Below are positions 62,795 to 64,000 of a DNA stretch of 64,000 nucleotides, piece after piece; position 1 is the first letter of the stretch; every line of letters starts with the position of its first letter. The notes under the pieces were generated by a model. That model saw only the letters and a program-made list of their open reading frames with translations, had not been told where the DNA came from and searched no databases. The translations under genes and the position numbers were made by a program. The stretch is from G020344215 sp039586575 (GTDB lineage: Bacteria > Gemmatimonadota > Gemmatimonadetes > Palauibacterales > KS3-K002), in the NCBI GenBank assembly GCA_039586575.1, contig JBDHKD010000010.1:1-64000 (forward strand). The letters run 5' to 3'.

Positions 62795-64000
62795 CTACAT
62801 CACGTTGAATGGATAGTCCGGGTGCTCGCGCTCTTCGGCGCTCCTCCTCGCCTCTCGGAGCCGCGCCTGAGCGGCCGCCAGCCTCGCAATCGGCACGCGG
62901 AAGGCCGAGCACGACACATAGTCGAGACCCTGCGTGTAGCAAAATTCGATGCTCCGCGGGTGGCCACCGTGCTCGCCGCAGATCCCAACTTTCAGCTGCG
63001 GCTTGACGGCGCGACCGGATTGGATCGCTAGCTTCATCAGTCGCCCCACGCCCTGGATGTCGAGTGCCTCGAACGGGTTCTGGGGCAGAACTCCCATCTC
63101 GACGTAGAGCGGCAGGAACTTCTGCTCCGCGTCTTCGCGCGAGAACGAGAAGGTTGCCTGTGTCAGGTCGTTCGTTCCGAAGGAGAAGAACTCGGTGAGC
63201 TCGGCGATGGCGCCGGCCCGAACGCAGGCCCTGACCGCCTCGATCATCGTGCCGAACTTGAAGTCCAGGCTCACACCATAGGCTTTCTCGACACTCGCCC
63301 GTGCTTCTGTCACCAGCTCCTGCACCCGGACAAGCTCCCGCGGCTCGGTCACTTGGGGCACCATGATCTCGCAGACCGCGTTCACTCCTTCCTTGGTGAG
63401 CTCGGCCAGGGCCTCCAGGATCGCCCCGATCTGCATCGTGTAGAGTTCGGGGGCGGTTATCCCGAGCCGCACCCCGCGATGCCCGAGCATGGGATTCACC
63501 TCGGTGATGTCACGTACCTTCTGGAGCAGCGCCTCCTTTTCGTCGATTACGCTGTCGATGACCAGTTTGCCCTGTCCCGGGGTAAGCTCGGATCCCAGCT
63601 GGTCGATTGGCGGTAGGCTATCCTTGAGCGACGGCGCGATCAGGCTCTCGATGAGATCCGATTGCGGATTGGCATCCACGATTCGGTCGCGCAGGCGCCG
63701 CAAGCTGCCCAGCTCGAGGAGCAATGACTCCAGGGAAGGCAGAAACTCGTGCAACGGCGGATCGAGCAGACGAATCGTGACCGGCAGGTCTTCCATCGCC
63801 TTGAAGATCTCCTTGAAGTCGCTCTTCTGCATCGGGCGCAGTTTCTCGATAGCCTCACGGCGTTCCTCGGGACTCCGCGCCAGGATCATGTCACGAACGA
63901 TCGGCAACCGGTCGGCGGCGTTGAACATACGTTCGGTCCGGCAGAGCCCGATCCCCTCGGCTCCCAGTTCGCGCGCTTTGGCGGCGTCTTCTCCAGTGTC
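62795..64000 (-). CDS. ppdK: pyruvate, phosphate dikinase, C-terminal part (5' end beyond window)
   Basis: The last 401 residues of the gene; the frame stays open to the right edge (GAEGIGLCRTERMFNAADRL). It is the PEP/pyruvate-binding barrel: LPIVRDMILARSPEERREAI, GHRGVRLGITAPELY, SFGTNDLTQATFSFSRED and the catalytic Cys in VGICGEHGGHPRSI. The enzyme interconverts pyruvate, ATP and phosphate with PEP, AMP and diphosphate. The N-terminal ATP-grasp and central His domains lie outside the window. Confidence 0.93.
   Translation of the reverse strand, partial: DTGEDAAKARELGAEGIGLCRTERMFNAADRLPIVRDMILARSPEERREAIEKLRPMQKSDFKEIFKAMEDLPVTIRLLDPPLHEFLPSLESLLLELGSLRRLRDRIVDANPQSDLIESLIAPSLKDSLPPIDQLGSELTPGQGKLVIDSVIDEKEALLQKVRDITEVNPMLGHRGVRLGITAPELYTMQIGAILEALAELTKEGVNAVCEIMVPQVTEPRELVRVQELVTEARASVEKAYGVSLDFKFGTMIEAVRACVRAGAIAELTEFFSFGTNDLTQATFSFSREDAEQKFLPLYVEMGVLPQNPFEALDIQGVGRLMKLAIQSGRAVKPQLKVGICGEHGGHPRSIEFCYTQGLDYVSCSAFRVPIARLAAAQARLREARRSAEEREHPDYPFNVM

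Noticed and set aside
1..64000. CRISPR arrays, tRNA/rRNA genes, insertion sequences or prophage
   Set aside because: No spaced direct repeats, no tRNA arm patterns and no transposase, integrase or phage proteins were recognised.

Overview
This is a GC-rich stretch of chromosome from a Gram-negative bacterium. The evidence is an outer-membrane beta-barrel protein, many lipoproteins, Tat-exported redox proteins, a cytochrome b/Rieske complex and M16 protease pairs. TolB-propeller amidohydrolases, DUF6599 lipoproteins and a start fragment of a 'ERLKSAxADRYTIxR'-type Ser/Thr kinase are reminiscent of Gemmatimonadota, Acidobacteriota and related environmental lineages. That placement is an inference. 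I see no rRNA, tRNA, CRISPR array, insertion sequence or phage gene. Genes are densely packed, often with 4-base start/stop overlaps.

Layout. (1) 1-12.6 kb: an exported redox locus with two Tat-signal aldo/keto-reductase-like Fe-S proteins, two Tat-signal DUF362 proteins, a membrane polyferredoxin and three DUF6599 lipoproteins, interrupted by a TolB-amidohydrolase. (2) 12.8-18.7 kb: a serine hydrolase, an isoprenylcysteine-methyltransferase-like protein and a tightly overlapping operon of FtsX-like permease, LolD-like ATPase, BtaA-like DUF3419 enzyme and GNAT. (3) 18.7-21.1 kb: a broken molybdenum hydroxylase, an outer-membrane protein and an AraC-type remnant. (4) 21.1-27.4 kb: a CrtI-like FAD oxidoreductase and a peptidase set (C69, M15, MpaA) followed by a SpmA/SpmB-like membrane protein. 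(5) 27.3-27.9 kb: a mosaic of three gene fragments. (6) 27.9-35.4 kb: TPR lipoprotein, Cache-HAMP-PAS sensor, Ca2+/cation antiporter, GH29 fucosidase, PDZ membrane protein and a secreted protein. (7) 35.7-42.6 kb: a corrinoid methyl-transfer cluster (UroD-type methyltransferase, corrinoid protein, RACo-like activator, MetH-activation-like protein, homocysteine methyltransferase) next to a sodium:solute symporter. (8) 42.8-47.7 kb: fatty-acid hydroxylase, then cytochrome b, Rieske protein and an eight-haem TPR cytochrome. (9) 47.8-64 kb: M16 protease pair, Na/Pi cotransporter with PhoU-like protein, MBL hydrolase, gamma-glutamyltransferase, LEA-2 lipoprotein, helical-repeat protein, cardiolipin synthase, YdjM-like protein, GNAT, thiamine-binding protein and pyruvate phosphate dikinase.

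Two parts stand out as possible undescribed systems. The first is the Tat/DUF6599/DUF362/Fe-S locus at the left, where the same lipoprotein family is paired with different redox partners and one aldo/keto-reductase-like member has lost its whole catalytic tetrad. The second is the corrinoid cluster, whose substrate is unknown and whose apparent final methyl acceptor is homocysteine. The bc-type complex with an octahaem TPR cytochrome in place of cytochrome c1 is also unusual.

A recurring feature is truncated, frameshifted or chimeric gene remnants (about 2.5, 5.5, 8.1, 10.4, 18.8, 19.7, 21.0 and 27.3-27.9 kb). They mean either that deletions are frequent in this genome or that the assembly has errors. 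Sequence alone cannot separate these.
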